Positions 7,009-14,868 of a DNA stretch of 35,735 nucleotides are shown piece after piece. The translations under genes were made by a program, and so were the position numbers. Positions within the stretch are counted from its first letter, which is position 1, and every line of letters starts with the position of its first letter. A model generated the notes under the pieces. That model saw nothing but the letters and a program-made list of their open reading frames with translations, made no database searches and had not been told where the DNA came from. Origin of the DNA: Armatimonadota bacterium (lineage in GTDB: Bacteria; Armatimonadota; DTGP01; JAKQQT01); the NCBI GenBank assembly GCA_036504095.1, contig DASXVS010000028.1:1-35735 (forward strand). The letters run 5' to 3'.

Positions 7009-7010
7009 TA

Positions 7011-9047
7011 ATGAATTACCTCCTCCCACTGCCGCGCCTGCCGCGACACATTTGCCTCGCCGCGATCGGCCTCACGCTCGCGGCCACGCTCAACGGGGTT
7101 TCTGCCATGCCTGCCAAATTGCCCGCATCGGAGTGGGTCAAGCGGATCGCTTCCGTTTCGAAACCGCTCCCATTCTCCATGACCATCGGAGGCCGCGGCA
7201 TCCGCGACCTGCTCCCCGCCTGGGAAGTCCGCACAAAGGCGGCGAAAGGGCCCGACGGCCGCTCGGTTCGCACAACGACTTGGTCCGACCCCGCCACCGG
7301 CCTGCGACTGACCCGTGAGATGACGCAGTTTCCCGGTTATCCCGCGGTCGATTGGGTCCTGCGCATCGAAAACACCGGGAAAGCCGACTCTCCGCTCATC
7401 GAGGACGTCCTCCCGCTGGATGCGGAGATTTCGGCTCCGCTGCCCGGCGCGAACCCCTACGTCCTCCACCGGACAAACGGCGCCCCGGCGAACGCCACCG
7501 ATTTCGAGCCGCGCACCGTCCAGTTGCCGCCCGGCGCTACCGAGTCACTCGGCGGCGGCGGCGGGCGCTCCTCCAACCGCGATTTCCCTTTCTTCAAGAT
7601 CGAAGCCGCGGATGGCTCCCGCATCATTGCGGTCGGCTGGTCGGGCCAATGGGCGGCTCGCGTTGAGTGCGATGAGGATCGGCGTCTCCGCTTCACAGCC
7701 GGCATGGAGCGGACACATTTCGTCCTCCATCCGGGTGAATCCGTACGAACTCCGCGTATACTGATCCTCCACACGTCGGGTGATACCCTCGAGGGTAACG
7801 CCCGCTTCCGCGAGCTCATTCAGAAGTTCTACGCAGCGAAGCGCTCGGGCAAAACGCCGGAGCCGACCCTGTTCTGCAACACCTGCTTCACGCGCGGAGG
7901 TGGCTGGCTGAATGAGTGCAACGCCGAAAACCAGATCTCGCTCATCAAGGCGTATGCTCCCCTTGGGTTGGAGGCGCTCATCACCGACGCCGGCTGGTTC
8001 GAAGGCGGCTGGCCGGACGGCGCGGGAAACTGGACCCCGCGGAAGGATGCCTACCCGGACGGCATGCGCCCGGTCGCCGCTGCCGCCCGCGACAACGGGC
8101 TGATCTACGGCCTCTGGTTTGAACCGGAACGCGTGGTGAAAGGGACGGGGCTCTTCAAGGACCACCGCGACTGGATCCTGTCGGACGGCTCGCCGGAACA
8201 GGGATCGTTCCTGGCCGATTTCGGGCGAAAGGAAGTGCAGGACTACTTCTTCGACATCGTGAGCGGCTTTATGGCCTTGCCGGGCTTCCGGGTGTATCGC
8301 CAGGACTTCAACATGGACCCGCTGCCCAACTGGCGGCACACCGATGCGCCGGACCGACAGGGCATCTCCGAGATCCGTTACGTGGAAGGGCTTTACGCCT
8401 ATTGGGACCGCATCGCCGCCGCTTTCCCGGACAGTCTTCGCGAGGAATGCGCGAGCGGAGGCCGGCGCATCGACATCGAGACAATCCAGCGGATGCACCT
8501 CCACCAGTCAACCGATTACTGGTTCAACGACAACGTGAACCAGGCACGTTGCTGGGGATACAGCCAGTATCTTCCCAACGGTGTGGTCACGGATCCCGTC
8601 AACAGCCTGGAACCGTATTCCGTTTACTCCGCCTTCGCGTCGTCGCTCTGCCTCGGCTGGATTGCGGACGACCCCGGCTTTGACGCCGCTCTCGCCAGAG
8701 GCTACACCGAACGGTACCGCGCCCTCCGCCATCTGCTGATCGGAGCCTGGTATCCGCTGTTGCCCTATTCGCGCGAACTGGATGCCTGGATGGCTTCCCA
8801 ATACCATCGCGCCGATCTGGACGAGGGAATGATCGTCGCCTTCCGGCACTCAGACAGCCCGCGGGACACAATGGAAGTACGGCTTCACGGTCTCAGCCCG
8901 ACAGCGAAGTACGAGATCACACCTGACGGCGCCGCCGGATTCACGCGTGTCTCCGGCAAGTCTCTGGCGGCCGGCTTCGACCTGACTATCCCGGCGAAAC
9001 CGGGCTTCTCGCTCATCACCTACAAACGCATCCCTGCCAAGCCCTGA
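7011..9047 (+). CDS. Alpha-galactosidase (GH36), secreted
   Basis: A 678-residue glycoside hydrolase of family GH36/clan GH-D that removes terminal alpha-galactosyl residues. The N-terminal signal peptide ends near GVSA. A beta-sandwich domain runs to about residue 280. The catalytic barrel then shows EALITDAGWFEGGW and GLIYGLWFEPERV, the nucleophile Asp432 in VYRQDFNMD, and the ECASGGRRID motif; Asp502 in HQSTDYW is the likely acid/base. A short C-terminal sandwich domain ends in YKRIPAKP. The start lies two bases after a tandem array with no ribosome-binding site; the signal peptide supports it over the internal ATG at 7107. It probably processes the sugar imported by the upstream ABC system. 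Confidence 0.93.
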   Translation: MNYLLPLPRLPRHICLAAIGLTLAATLNGVSAMPAKLPASEWVKRIASVSKPLPFSMTIGGRGIRDLLPAWEVRTKAAKGPDGRSVRTTTWSDPATGLRLTREMTQFPGYPAVDWVLRIENTGKADSPLIEDVLPLDAEISAPLPGANPYVLHRTNGAPANATDFEPRTVQLPPGATESLGGGGGRSSNRDFPFFKIEAADGSRIIAVGWSGQWAARVECDEDRRLRFTAGMERTHFVLHPGESVRTPRILILHTSGDTLEGNARFRELIQKFYAAKRSGKTPEPTLFCNTCFTRGGGWLNECNAENQISLIKAYAPLGLEALITDAGWFEGGWPDGAGNWTPRKDAYPDGMRPVAAAARDNGLIYGLWFEPERVVKGTGLFKDHRDWILSDGSPEQGSFLADFGRKEVQDYFFDIVSGFMALPGFRVYRQDFNMDPLPNWRHTDAPDRQGISEIRYVEGLYAYWDRIAAAFPDSLREECASGGRRIDIETIQRMHLHQSTDYWFNDNVNQARCWGYSQYLPNGVVTDPVNSLEPYSVYSAFASSLCLGWIADDPGFDAALARGYTERYRALRHLLIGAWYPLLPYSRELDAWMASQYHRADLDEGMIVAFRHSDSPRDTMEVRLHGLSPTAKYEITPDGAAGFTRVSGKSLAAGFDLTIPAKPGFSLITYKRIPAKP

Positions 9048-9072
9048 CACCTGACGAAAGGAGGTCCGAGCC

Positions 9073-10014
9073 ATGTCCGATTCCGGTCCATGGGTAACGC
9101 TTCTGGCCTGCGCCGTCTGCCTGCTGCCGGCCGTTTCCGCTCACGCGGCCGCAAGCGCTCCGCGTGCGCGCTTCATCCTGGATACAGACATCGGCGACGA
9201 CATCGATGATGCCTACGCACTCGCGCTGCTCGCCTCGAGGCCAAACATTGAACTCTTGGGTGTGACAACAACATATGGTCAAACCCGCGAACGCGCCGAG
9301 ATTGCCGCGAAGCTCCTGTCGGTGATGAGGCGCCCGGAGATCCCCGTCTTCGCCGGCCGCCGGGGCGCGGCGGAAATCCGCCGGCAGTACGATTGGGCCC
9401 GGGGGTACAAGAGCCGCTCGCTGCGCGCTGAGGACGCCGTATCGTTCATCAGGCGTCAGATTGAGCGTTACCCAGGCGAGGTCACGCTCATCTGCATCGG
9501 CCCGCTGACCAACATCGGAGACCTGATGTCGCGCTATCCCCAGGTCCGCAGCAAGATCGCCCGCGTCGTGATCATGGGAGGGTCGATCCTTCAGGGTTAC
9601 GGCCCGACGGATCCGCCTGCCCCCGAATGGAACATCCGGTGCGATCCGGCGGCCGCGCGCGCCGTGTTCCAGAGCGGAGTTCCGCTGACCATGGCCGGCC
9701 TGGAGGTGACAACCGGCATGCGGCTGGACTCGGAGCGTCAGAAGCGCCTCTTCGCCGTCGGAACGCCAACCACGAATGCGCTGGCGGCGCTGACCAATCT
9801 CTGGGGCGGCGGAGTGCCCGTGCTGTATGACGTAGTGGCCGTGGCCCACGCGCTCGGTCACAGCCTCTGCGAGGGAGAGCCCCGCTGCGTTCGGATAGAC
9901 GACGACGGGATGACCCGCGTTGTCGCGGGGCCCAGCAACGTGACGCTTCTCCTGCGCCCGCACGAACCGGCGCTTATGGACTGGTATATCGAGTCAATGC
10001 GCCCCCACGTGTGA
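9073..10014 (+). CDS. Secreted nucleoside hydrolase (IUNH family)
   Basis: A 313-residue inosine-uridine-preferring nucleoside hydrolase, which splits the N-glycosidic bond of ribonucleosides. The diagnostic calcium-binding motif is ILDTDIGDDIDDAYAL near residue 36-51. Later family marks are VTLICIGPLTNIGDLM, VVIMGGSI, EWNIRCDPAAARAVF and VLYDVVAVAHAL. A signal peptide (LLACAVCLLPAVSAHA) directs it out of the cytoplasm, and many IUNH-like proteins near glycosidases act on other N- or O-ribosides, so the substrate is open. AAAGGAGGT lies just upstream of the ATG. It follows the GH36 gene by 25 bases and is likely co-transcribed with it. Confidence 0.93.
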   Translation: MSDSGPWVTLLACAVCLLPAVSAHAAASAPRARFILDTDIGDDIDDAYALALLASRPNIELLGVTTTYGQTRERAEIAAKLLSVMRRPEIPVFAGRRGAAEIRRQYDWARGYKSRSLRAEDAVSFIRRQIERYPGEVTLICIGPLTNIGDLMSRYPQVRSKIARVVIMGGSILQGYGPTDPPAPEWNIRCDPAAARAVFQSGVPLTMAGLEVTTGMRLDSERQKRLFAVGTPTTNALAALTNLWGGGVPVLYDVVAVAHALGHSLCEGEPRCVRIDDDGMTRVVAGPSNVTLLLRPHEPALMDWYIESMRPHV

Positions 10015-10058
10015 TGTCTTCTCGCGAGGGGGCCGGCCCCCCGGTTCAGCCAAACACG

Positions 10059-10096
10059 AGTGGGGGCGGGAAGGGAAATCCCTTCGTGCCCCCACT
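10059..10096. terminator. Bidirectional terminator between nucleoside hydrolase and tonB
   Basis: AGTGGGGGC (10059-10067) pairs perfectly with GCCCCCACT (10088-10096), and inside it GGGAAGGG pairs with CCCTTC. It lies between convergent genes and could stop transcription from both sides, although T-runs are absent. Confidence 0.6.
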
Positions 10097-10116
10097 GCAT
10101 AACGGTCTACGGTCGC

Positions 10117-11019
10117 TTATTGAGCGACGAAATGGTACGTTCTCGTGAGAGTGGAAGACCGCGGAACATCGTCCTGAATGGCCGGCTGCGCCTTGATCTG
10201 TTTCGCCGCGGCGATGGCGTACGGATCCAGTCGATGATCGGTCGACTCCAGCACCTTCACATCGACGATACTGCCATTCGCCTCAACGGTGAACTCCACT
10301 GTTACCGTGCCCTCCCCGCCTTCCTCACCGAGGAATGCCGGAATCTCGGGCTGCGGGAAGCTGGTGACCACGGCGACGGATCGGTTCGCGGTCCGGTTGA
10401 CGTGATGCGGCTTCTCTGCCGGCGGTGGCGGCGGTGGCGGCGGCGGTGGTGGCGGTGGCGGCGCTTGGACAACGGGCTTTTCCACCGGCTTTTCGGACGG
10501 TCCGGGCGGCAGCGGGGCCGGCGTCGGAGTGCCGGTTCCTGTTCCGCCACCGGTGCCCGTCGCGTTTTCGTGAACGCCGAATCCCGCTCCGGAAGTGCCT
10601 GATCTCTGGCCACCCTCACCGAGTGACGGCATCTCTATGCCACGGGTGCTGCCCTTGCCGGCGTCGATACGCTGGCCCGGGTTGAACACCGGGAGGGGCG
10701 GCGGCTTTACCTTAAGCTGCTTGACCGGTTTCGACGGAGGCGGCGGAGGCAGTTTTTCCTTCTTGGGCGCGGGCTTGGGCTTCGCCGGCTCTTTTTTCGC
10801 GCGGGCAGCCATCTCGCGCTGCATCTCGATCTGCGCCCTCTTCACGTCCACGATCGCCAGCTGCGTTACGTCCACTTCCTTGGTCAGGCTGGCCGATGCG
10901 CGCTGGACCGTGTACGCGTGGATGAGCAGACTGACGAAAAGCGCTCCCGCGAACAGGCGGTTGGTGCCGTAATGCTTGAACCCGCTGCCGGGCATTTTCT
11001 GTTCTGTTTCGTTCAACAT
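10117..11019 (-). CDS. tonB: TonB-type energy transducer
   Basis: A 300-residue periplasm-spanning protein that passes proton-motive force from ExbB/ExbD to outer-membrane receptors. One N-terminal membrane anchor (LFAGALFVSLLIHAYTV, about 24-40) is followed by a long Lys/Pro region, a Gly/Thr-rich stretch and a run of 14 prolines near residues 188-201. The C-terminal TonB domain (about 215-300) shows TVTVEFTVEANGSIVDVKVLEST and LDPYAIAAAKQIKAQPA. It is the last gene of exbB-exbD-exbD-tonB. The GGT/GGC run on the plus strand at 10421-10462 is only the reverse of the proline codons. No TonB-dependent receptor is in the window. Confidence 0.92.
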   Translation of the reverse strand: MLNETEQKMPGSGFKHYGTNRLFAGALFVSLLIHAYTVQRASASLTKEVDVTQLAIVDVKRAQIEMQREMAARAKKEPAKPKPAPKKEKLPPPPPSKPVKQLKVKPPPLPVFNPGQRIDAGKGSTRGIEMPSLGEGGQRSGTSGAGFGVHENATGTGGGTGTGTPTPAPLPPGPSEKPVEKPVVQAPPPPPPPPPPPPPPAEKPHHVNRTANRSVAVVTSFPQPEIPAFLGEEGGEGTVTVEFTVEANGSIVDVKVLESTDHRLDPYAIAAAKQIKAQPAIQDDVPRSSTLTRTYHFVAQ

Positions 11020-11081
11020 GCTATCTCAGACCCCCACTCTACCCAACACCTTCACCCGAGTAAGGGGATTTTTCTTTCAAC

Positions 11082-11498
11082 TCAGCCGGCCGGAATCACC
11101 AGCGGCGCGCCGGAGCCCTTCACCTGGTCCACAATCGCGGCGCCCTCGGCGAACGACGCGTTATCCTCGACGTTGATCAGCACGGCCACGTCTCCGTTTC
11201 GCTTGTATTCCGCGGCGACAAGCGGCTGTATCTCGGAGATGGTCCGGATGTTCAGCTGGCCTTCTCTGTATGGCGTCTCATACGTGAGGAACAGTTTGCC
11301 CTTGATATCGTTTACGGTGATGCGGTTGACCGTCCCGCCGCCGGTACTGCCCGCCTTCGGGACGTCCGTCTGCAATCGGTTCAGTTCCGCCATGCTCAGC
11401 GCGCTCAGCATGGAGAACACCAGCAGGAAGAACACAACGTCGATCATCGGGATGATCTCGATGCGCCCCTTCTTTGATTTTCTGGATTTGAGTCGCAA
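11082..11498 (-). CDS. exbD: ExbD/TolR-family proton channel protein (second copy)
   Basis: A 138-residue ExbD/TolR protein. It has a short basic N-terminus (RLKSRKSKKGRIEIIP), a single membrane helix with the essential Asp of the proton pathway (PMIDVVFFLLVFSML), and a periplasmic domain ending VLINVEDNASFAEGAAIVDQVKGSG. The start appears to be TTG, with a purine-rich GAGAGG just before it. It is closely similar in its first 35 residues to the ExbD encoded immediately upstream (11514-11939) and diverges beyond, indicating an old duplication. Two different ExbD proteins per ExbB are found in several phyla. It lies between the other exbD and tonB. Confidence 0.93.
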   Translation of the reverse strand: MRLKSRKSKKGRIEIIPMIDVVFFLLVFSMLSALSMAELNRLQTDVPKAGSTGGGTVNRITVNDIKGKLFLTYETPYREGQLNIRTISEIQPLVAAEYKRNGDVAVLINVEDNASFAEGAAIVDQVKGSGAPLVIPAG

Positions 11499-11513
11499 TG
11501 TGCCTCTCCCGTG

Positions 11514-11939
11514 CTATTTCTTCGTGGCGGGCGCTGCCGCACTTGACACGGTCATGATCGCGATATTCTTGGGATCGGCCTTGTACGCGGCGCCCATCAG
11601 CGCGCGGAACTCGCCCCAGGAGTTATCGCGGTCGCAGTTCATAATCACGAAGACTTCGGGATTCCTGTCCACTTGTGTCCGGAGTTCTTCCGTCAGTTGT
11701 GCCGGCTGAATCTGCTTGCGGTTGACGAACAGCCTCCGATCCGGGGTCAGCGTGACGAAACAACGCGTGGGCGTGCCGCCTTCGCTGTAAGCGGCGGCCG
11801 GCACGTTCACCTTTTCCGTATCGATGGCCGCCAGCGCCAACGAACTCAGCATGGAGAACACAAGCAGGAAGAACACCACATCGATCATAGGAATGATCTC
11901 GATGCGGCCCTTCTTCAAGTTGGATTGGTGTATCTTCAT
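11514..11939 (-). CDS. exbD: ExbD/TolR-family proton channel protein (first copy)
   Basis: A 141-residue ExbD/TolR protein with the same plan as its downstream neighbour: a basic N-terminus (MKIHQSNLKKGRIEIIP), the Asp-bearing membrane helix (MIDVVFFLLVFSMLSSLAL), and a periplasmic domain with TPDRRLFVNRKQIQPAQL and VFVIMNCDRDNSWGEFRALMGAAYKADPKNIAIMTV in pieces. The periplasmic domain is typical of ExbD in shape. It starts with ATG, 12 bases after the exbB stop, with a purine-rich GAGGCGGGA upstream. Together with ExbB it forms the stator-like motor that energises TonB. Confidence 0.93.
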   Translation of the reverse strand: MKIHQSNLKKGRIEIIPMIDVVFFLLVFSMLSSLALAAIDTEKVNVPAAAYSEGGTPTRCFVTLTPDRRLFVNRKQIQPAQLTEELRTQVDRNPEVFVIMNCDRDNSWGEFRALMGAAYKADPKNIAIMTVSSAAAPATKK

Positions 11940-11951
11940 CGTCCCGCCTCG

Positions 11952-12605
11952 TTACCTCGAAACCGTTCTGTTGGTTTCTTCCCGGGACCGCATGGTGGAG
12001 ATCACGTTCAGCAACTGGGTTGCGCGCAGTTCCATGGTCCCAACGATCTCGCGGACCTTATCCGTGAGGAGGTTGTAGAATACGAGGGACACAACGGCGA
12101 CGGTAAGACCGGTCGCGGTTGCATACAAGGCTTCGGCCACGCCGCCTGTTACAGCGGTGATGTTCTTGGCGCCGGCGCCGCCCACAAAATGGAAGGCGCG
12201 GATCATTCCGGTAACCGTTCCCAGAAGGCCCAGCAACGGGGCCAATGTCACGATTGTGTCAAGCCATGCGAGCCGCTTGCTCAGCTCGGGAACTTCGGCG
12301 AGGGCGAGTTCCTCCATCGTGCGCTCGATCTCGGATTGGTCCAGTTTGTAGTTCCGAAGGCCGTTGGCGATGACCGCGGCGGCCGGGCCCTGCGTGTTCT
12401 CAGCCAGTTCAACGGCTGCCTTCACGTTTCCGGACATCACAGCGTCCTTCACGTCTTCCATCAGGCGTCCCGTATCCGAAGACGCGCGAAAAAGAGCGAT
12501 CGTGCGCTCGATGATGACCGCGACCGCGATCACGGAGCAAATGAGCAGCGGCACCATGATGTATGGGCCGCCCTTCTGGATAAACTGAAAAAACTGATTC
12601 TGCAT
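11952..12605 (-). CDS. exbB: ExbB/TolQ/MotA-family proton channel protein
   Basis: A 217-residue inner-membrane protein. The first membrane segment is GPYIMVPLLICSVIAVAVIIER, and two more lie in the C-terminal half (LDTIVTLAPLLGLLGTVTGMI and ALYATATGLTVAVVSLVFYN); the LGLLGTVTGM signature is diagnostic for the family. The start at 12605 (MQNQFFQF) has GGGAGGA upstream; a longer reading adds a basic segment with no family match. It is the first gene of exbB-exbD-exbD-tonB, and the divergent rplY promoter lies beyond. A TATACT on the minus strand near 12676-12681 may be its -10. Confidence 0.94.
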   Translation of the reverse strand: MQNQFFQFIQKGGPYIMVPLLICSVIAVAVIIERTIALFRASSDTGRLMEDVKDAVMSGNVKAAVELAENTQGPAAAVIANGLRNYKLDQSEIERTMEELALAEVPELSKRLAWLDTIVTLAPLLGLLGTVTGMIRAFHFVGGAGAKNITAVTGGVAEALYATATGLTVAVVSLVFYNLLTDKVREIVGTMELRATQLLNVISTMRSREETNRTVSR

Positions 12606-12909
12606 TCCTGAACTGTTCCTCCCGGACCCTTGCTTCCTTCCTGCTCGGGCCGTCTTATTCCATACGGATATTAGTATATTCGTCGCAAAGACCCGAATTG
12701 GAAGTGTAATACGCATGGCCACCAAGCATCGGATCTGCCTGGCCACGGTAGGGCGGCCGGTTTCCTCAACGATGGCCCGGGTGCGCTCCTATAGCTATCG
12801 ACTGTTACCCCGGCAGCCAGGGTTCCCCGGGCCGGGCGCGTCGCCGGTTATCGGCGGGTATTCACGCACGCTTCGGTGTCAGGCGCGCACTCTCACTGGG
12901 CGCCGCGCC
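12606..12909. other. Divergent intergenic region, no gene seen
   Basis: This stretch separates exbB (minus) from rplY (plus). An open frame on the plus strand (12715-13071) has no family resemblance, a proline/arginine-rich translation typical of non-coding GC-rich DNA, and overlaps the rplY promoter and start, so it is not called. The left third is AT-richer than its surroundings and probably holds the exbB promoter. Nothing else is recognised. Confidence 0.6.
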
Positions 12910-12939
12910 TTGACCGCGACGTCATGTCACGCTTATACT
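12910..12939 (+). promoter_or_regulatory. Sigma-70-type promoter for rplY
   Basis: TTGACC (12910-12915) and TATACT (12934-12939) are separated by 18 bp. Transcription would start near 12946, about 94 nt before the rplY ATG. Each box differs from consensus at one position. Confidence 0.65.
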
Positions 12940-13039
12940 AATTCGGCACATGCGCCGACTGGCTTCACCAGGCCGCGCACAGTTTATCCGCTCCCCCGGG
13001 GTCCCCGCCGGAGGGACTGCTCAGCAGGAGTGACAATAT

Positions 13040-13651
13040 ATGAAGCATCTTCAACTAGAAGCCTGGACTAGAATTACGTCCGGAACCGCCGGAGCCGTGG
13101 CCGTCCGAAACGAAGGCTGCATCCCCGGCATCCTCCTTGGTATGAAAGAGACTCCGGTCCCCTTCAAAATCAAGGCCGGAGACATGACCCGCATCCTCAA
13201 GGCCGGCGGCCGGAACGCATTGGTCGACCTCAATCTCGATGGGCAGAGCACCTTCGCTATGATCAAGGAGTTCACCCGAAACCCCGTCTCGCGTCGCATC
13301 ATCCACGTGGACTTCCAGAGGATTTCCGCCACGGAGGCTGTCGAAGCCGCGATCCCGCTTGTTTTCGTCGGCCAACTGGACGAGAGCCTCGCGGACTGGA
13401 CCGTTGAGCACGAACTCAACACGATCCATGTGAAGGCCCTGCCGGACGCGCTGCCGTCACGAATAGAGGTTGACGTCGCCACCCTGAAGCCCCACCATCC
13501 TTTCACCGCGGGTGACATCGTCCTCGGCGAAGGCGTTACGCTGAACGCCGACCCGACACAGGCGGTCGCGATGCTCGTCCCGCCGAAGGTCCAGGAAGCG
13601 GAAGAAGAAGTGGCCGCGGCGCCCGCCGCAACGGAAGCGCCGGCTGAGTAG
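13040..13651 (+). CDS. rplY: 50S ribosomal protein L25/general stress protein Ctc
   Basis: A 203-residue L25 of the long Ctc (TL5) type, which binds 5S rRNA. The N-terminal L25 domain includes the short basic-and-aromatic start, AVRNEGCIPGILLG, and the conserved NPVSRRIIHVDFQRI. The C-terminal beta domain contains VTLNADPTQAVAMLVPP and an acidic/Ala-rich tail (EAEEEVAAAPAATEAPAE). The ATG has AGGAG ten bases upstream, a promoter at 12910-12939 and a strong terminator at 13671-13707, so the gene is monocistronic. In many bacteria rplY is next to pth or prs; here it is not. Confidence 0.95.
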   Translation: MKHLQLEAWTRITSGTAGAVAVRNEGCIPGILLGMKETPVPFKIKAGDMTRILKAGGRNALVDLNLDGQSTFAMIKEFTRNPVSRRIIHVDFQRISATEAVEAAIPLVFVGQLDESLADWTVEHELNTIHVKALPDALPSRIEVDVATLKPHHPFTAGDIVLGEGVTLNADPTQAVAMLVPPKVQEAEEEVAAAPAATEAPAE

Positions 13652-13670
13652 CCGCCGTCATCCACCTTTC

Positions 13671-13707
13671 AAAATCGAGCCGCCCCTTAAGGGGCGGCTC
13701 GATTTTT
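13671..13707 (+). terminator. Strong rho-independent terminator after rplY
   Basis: A perfect 16-bp stem, AAAATCGAGCCGCCCC (13671-13686) with GGGGCGGCTCGATTTT (13691-13706), around a TTAA loop and ending in a run of five T. With A-rich and T-rich ends it should work in both directions. Confidence 0.92.
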
Positions 13708-13806
13708 CTGCCGGTTTCCGCGTTTCTCGCCGCTGTCCCGTCTCTCCCACGCCTTCTCTCCTGCTAGGATACCCATGAAAGCACACGAGGAGGCGGCAGA
13801 CATCCC

Positions 13807-14778
13807 ATGAAACGCATCGCGGTGTTGACCAGTGGCGGCGATTCCCCCGGTATGAACGCTTGCATCAGGGCCGTAGTCCGGCAGGCGCTCGCCATGGGGA
13901 TTGATCCCTATGGGGTCCGGAGAGGATTCGAAGGGCTCATCGATCAGGAAATCGTCCCGATGACTTCCCGCAGCGTTGGAAGCATCATGCGGCACGGCGG
14001 TACCGCGCTGTTAACCGCCCGCAGCCAAAGGTTCCGGATGCCCGCCGTCCGCACCGAGGCCGTCCAGGGCCTCCGCGACCACGGCATCGAAGGCCTGATC
14101 GTCATCGGAGGCAACGGGAGCTTCCAGGGCGCCCTCAAGGTCGCTGAACTCGGCATTCCCACCATCGGCGTCCCCGCTTCCATTGATAACGACATCGGCG
14201 GAACGGATATGGCGATCGGCGTCGATACCTGCCTGAACACGATCCTCGATTCTGTCGATAAGATAAAGGATACCGCCGGCAGTTCACCGCGCCCGTTTCT
14301 GATCGAGGTAATGGGGCGCCACTCCGGCTATCTGGCGCTTTTGGCCGGCATCGCCGGCGGCGCGGAGTTGGTCGTCACTCCCGAACAGAAGATGACGCTC
14401 GAGGAGGTCGCCTCGGAAGTCGAGAGCGCGTATCACCGTGGCAAGCCGCTGTTCATCGCGTTGATCGCGGAAGGCGCCGCAGTGCGCGCGGCCGATGTCT
14501 GCGAGTACCTGAAAACCAGATACCCCGTCGAAGGCGCCGGCCCCCGCCTCACCATCCTCGGACACGTTCAGCGCGGCGGCAGCCCATCGGCCTTCGACCG
14601 CATACTGGCTACGCGACTGGGGGTTGCCGCGGTCAAGGCGCTGGCTGCGGGAGAATCAAGCGTGATGGTTGGCATAAGGTCCGGCGTAGTCGGCACAACG
14701 CCGCTCGTGGAATCCCTCGCAACTTGCCCGACGCTGGACCCGGACCTTTTCGAGATGTCCCGCGCCCTCGCGGCGTAG
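13807..14778 (+). CDS. pfkA: 6-phosphofructokinase
   Basis: A 323-residue glycolytic kinase that phosphorylates fructose 6-phosphate. Marks in E. coli-like numbering: AVLTSGGDSPGMNACIRAVV at the N-terminus, IGGNGSF at 101-107, the catalytic Asp127 in SIDNDIGGTD, the MGRHSGY motif, and GHVQRGGSPSAFDR near the C-terminus. Gly104 and the absence of Lys at 124 (Ala here) argue for ATP rather than pyrophosphate as donor. Position 103, which is Asp in the E. coli enzyme and helps hold Mg-ATP, is Asn here. A GAGGAGG lies upstream of the ATG. It follows the rplY terminator and so is probably transcribed from its own promoter. Confidence 0.94.
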   Translation: MKRIAVLTSGGDSPGMNACIRAVVRQALAMGIDPYGVRRGFEGLIDQEIVPMTSRSVGSIMRHGGTALLTARSQRFRMPAVRTEAVQGLRDHGIEGLIVIGGNGSFQGALKVAELGIPTIGVPASIDNDIGGTDMAIGVDTCLNTILDSVDKIKDTAGSSPRPFLIEVMGRHSGYLALLAGIAGGAELVVTPEQKMTLEEVASEVESAYHRGKPLFIALIAEGAAVRAADVCEYLKTRYPVEGAGPRLTILGHVQRGGSPSAFDRILATRLGVAAVKALAAGESSVMVGIRSGVVGTTPLVESLATCPTLDPDLFEMSRALAA

Positions 14779-14868
14779 TGGCTCCGGCATCTGCGCCGGA
14801 CTCTGGCAGGGGCCCGGCTTGCCGTGCCCGCGAACAACGCGGTCCCTTGGACCGCTGCACGAAACAGG

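Noticed and set aside
10421-10462. GGCGGTGGC tandem repeat as a separate element
   Set aside because: It is the reverse of proline codons inside tonB and needs no other explanation.
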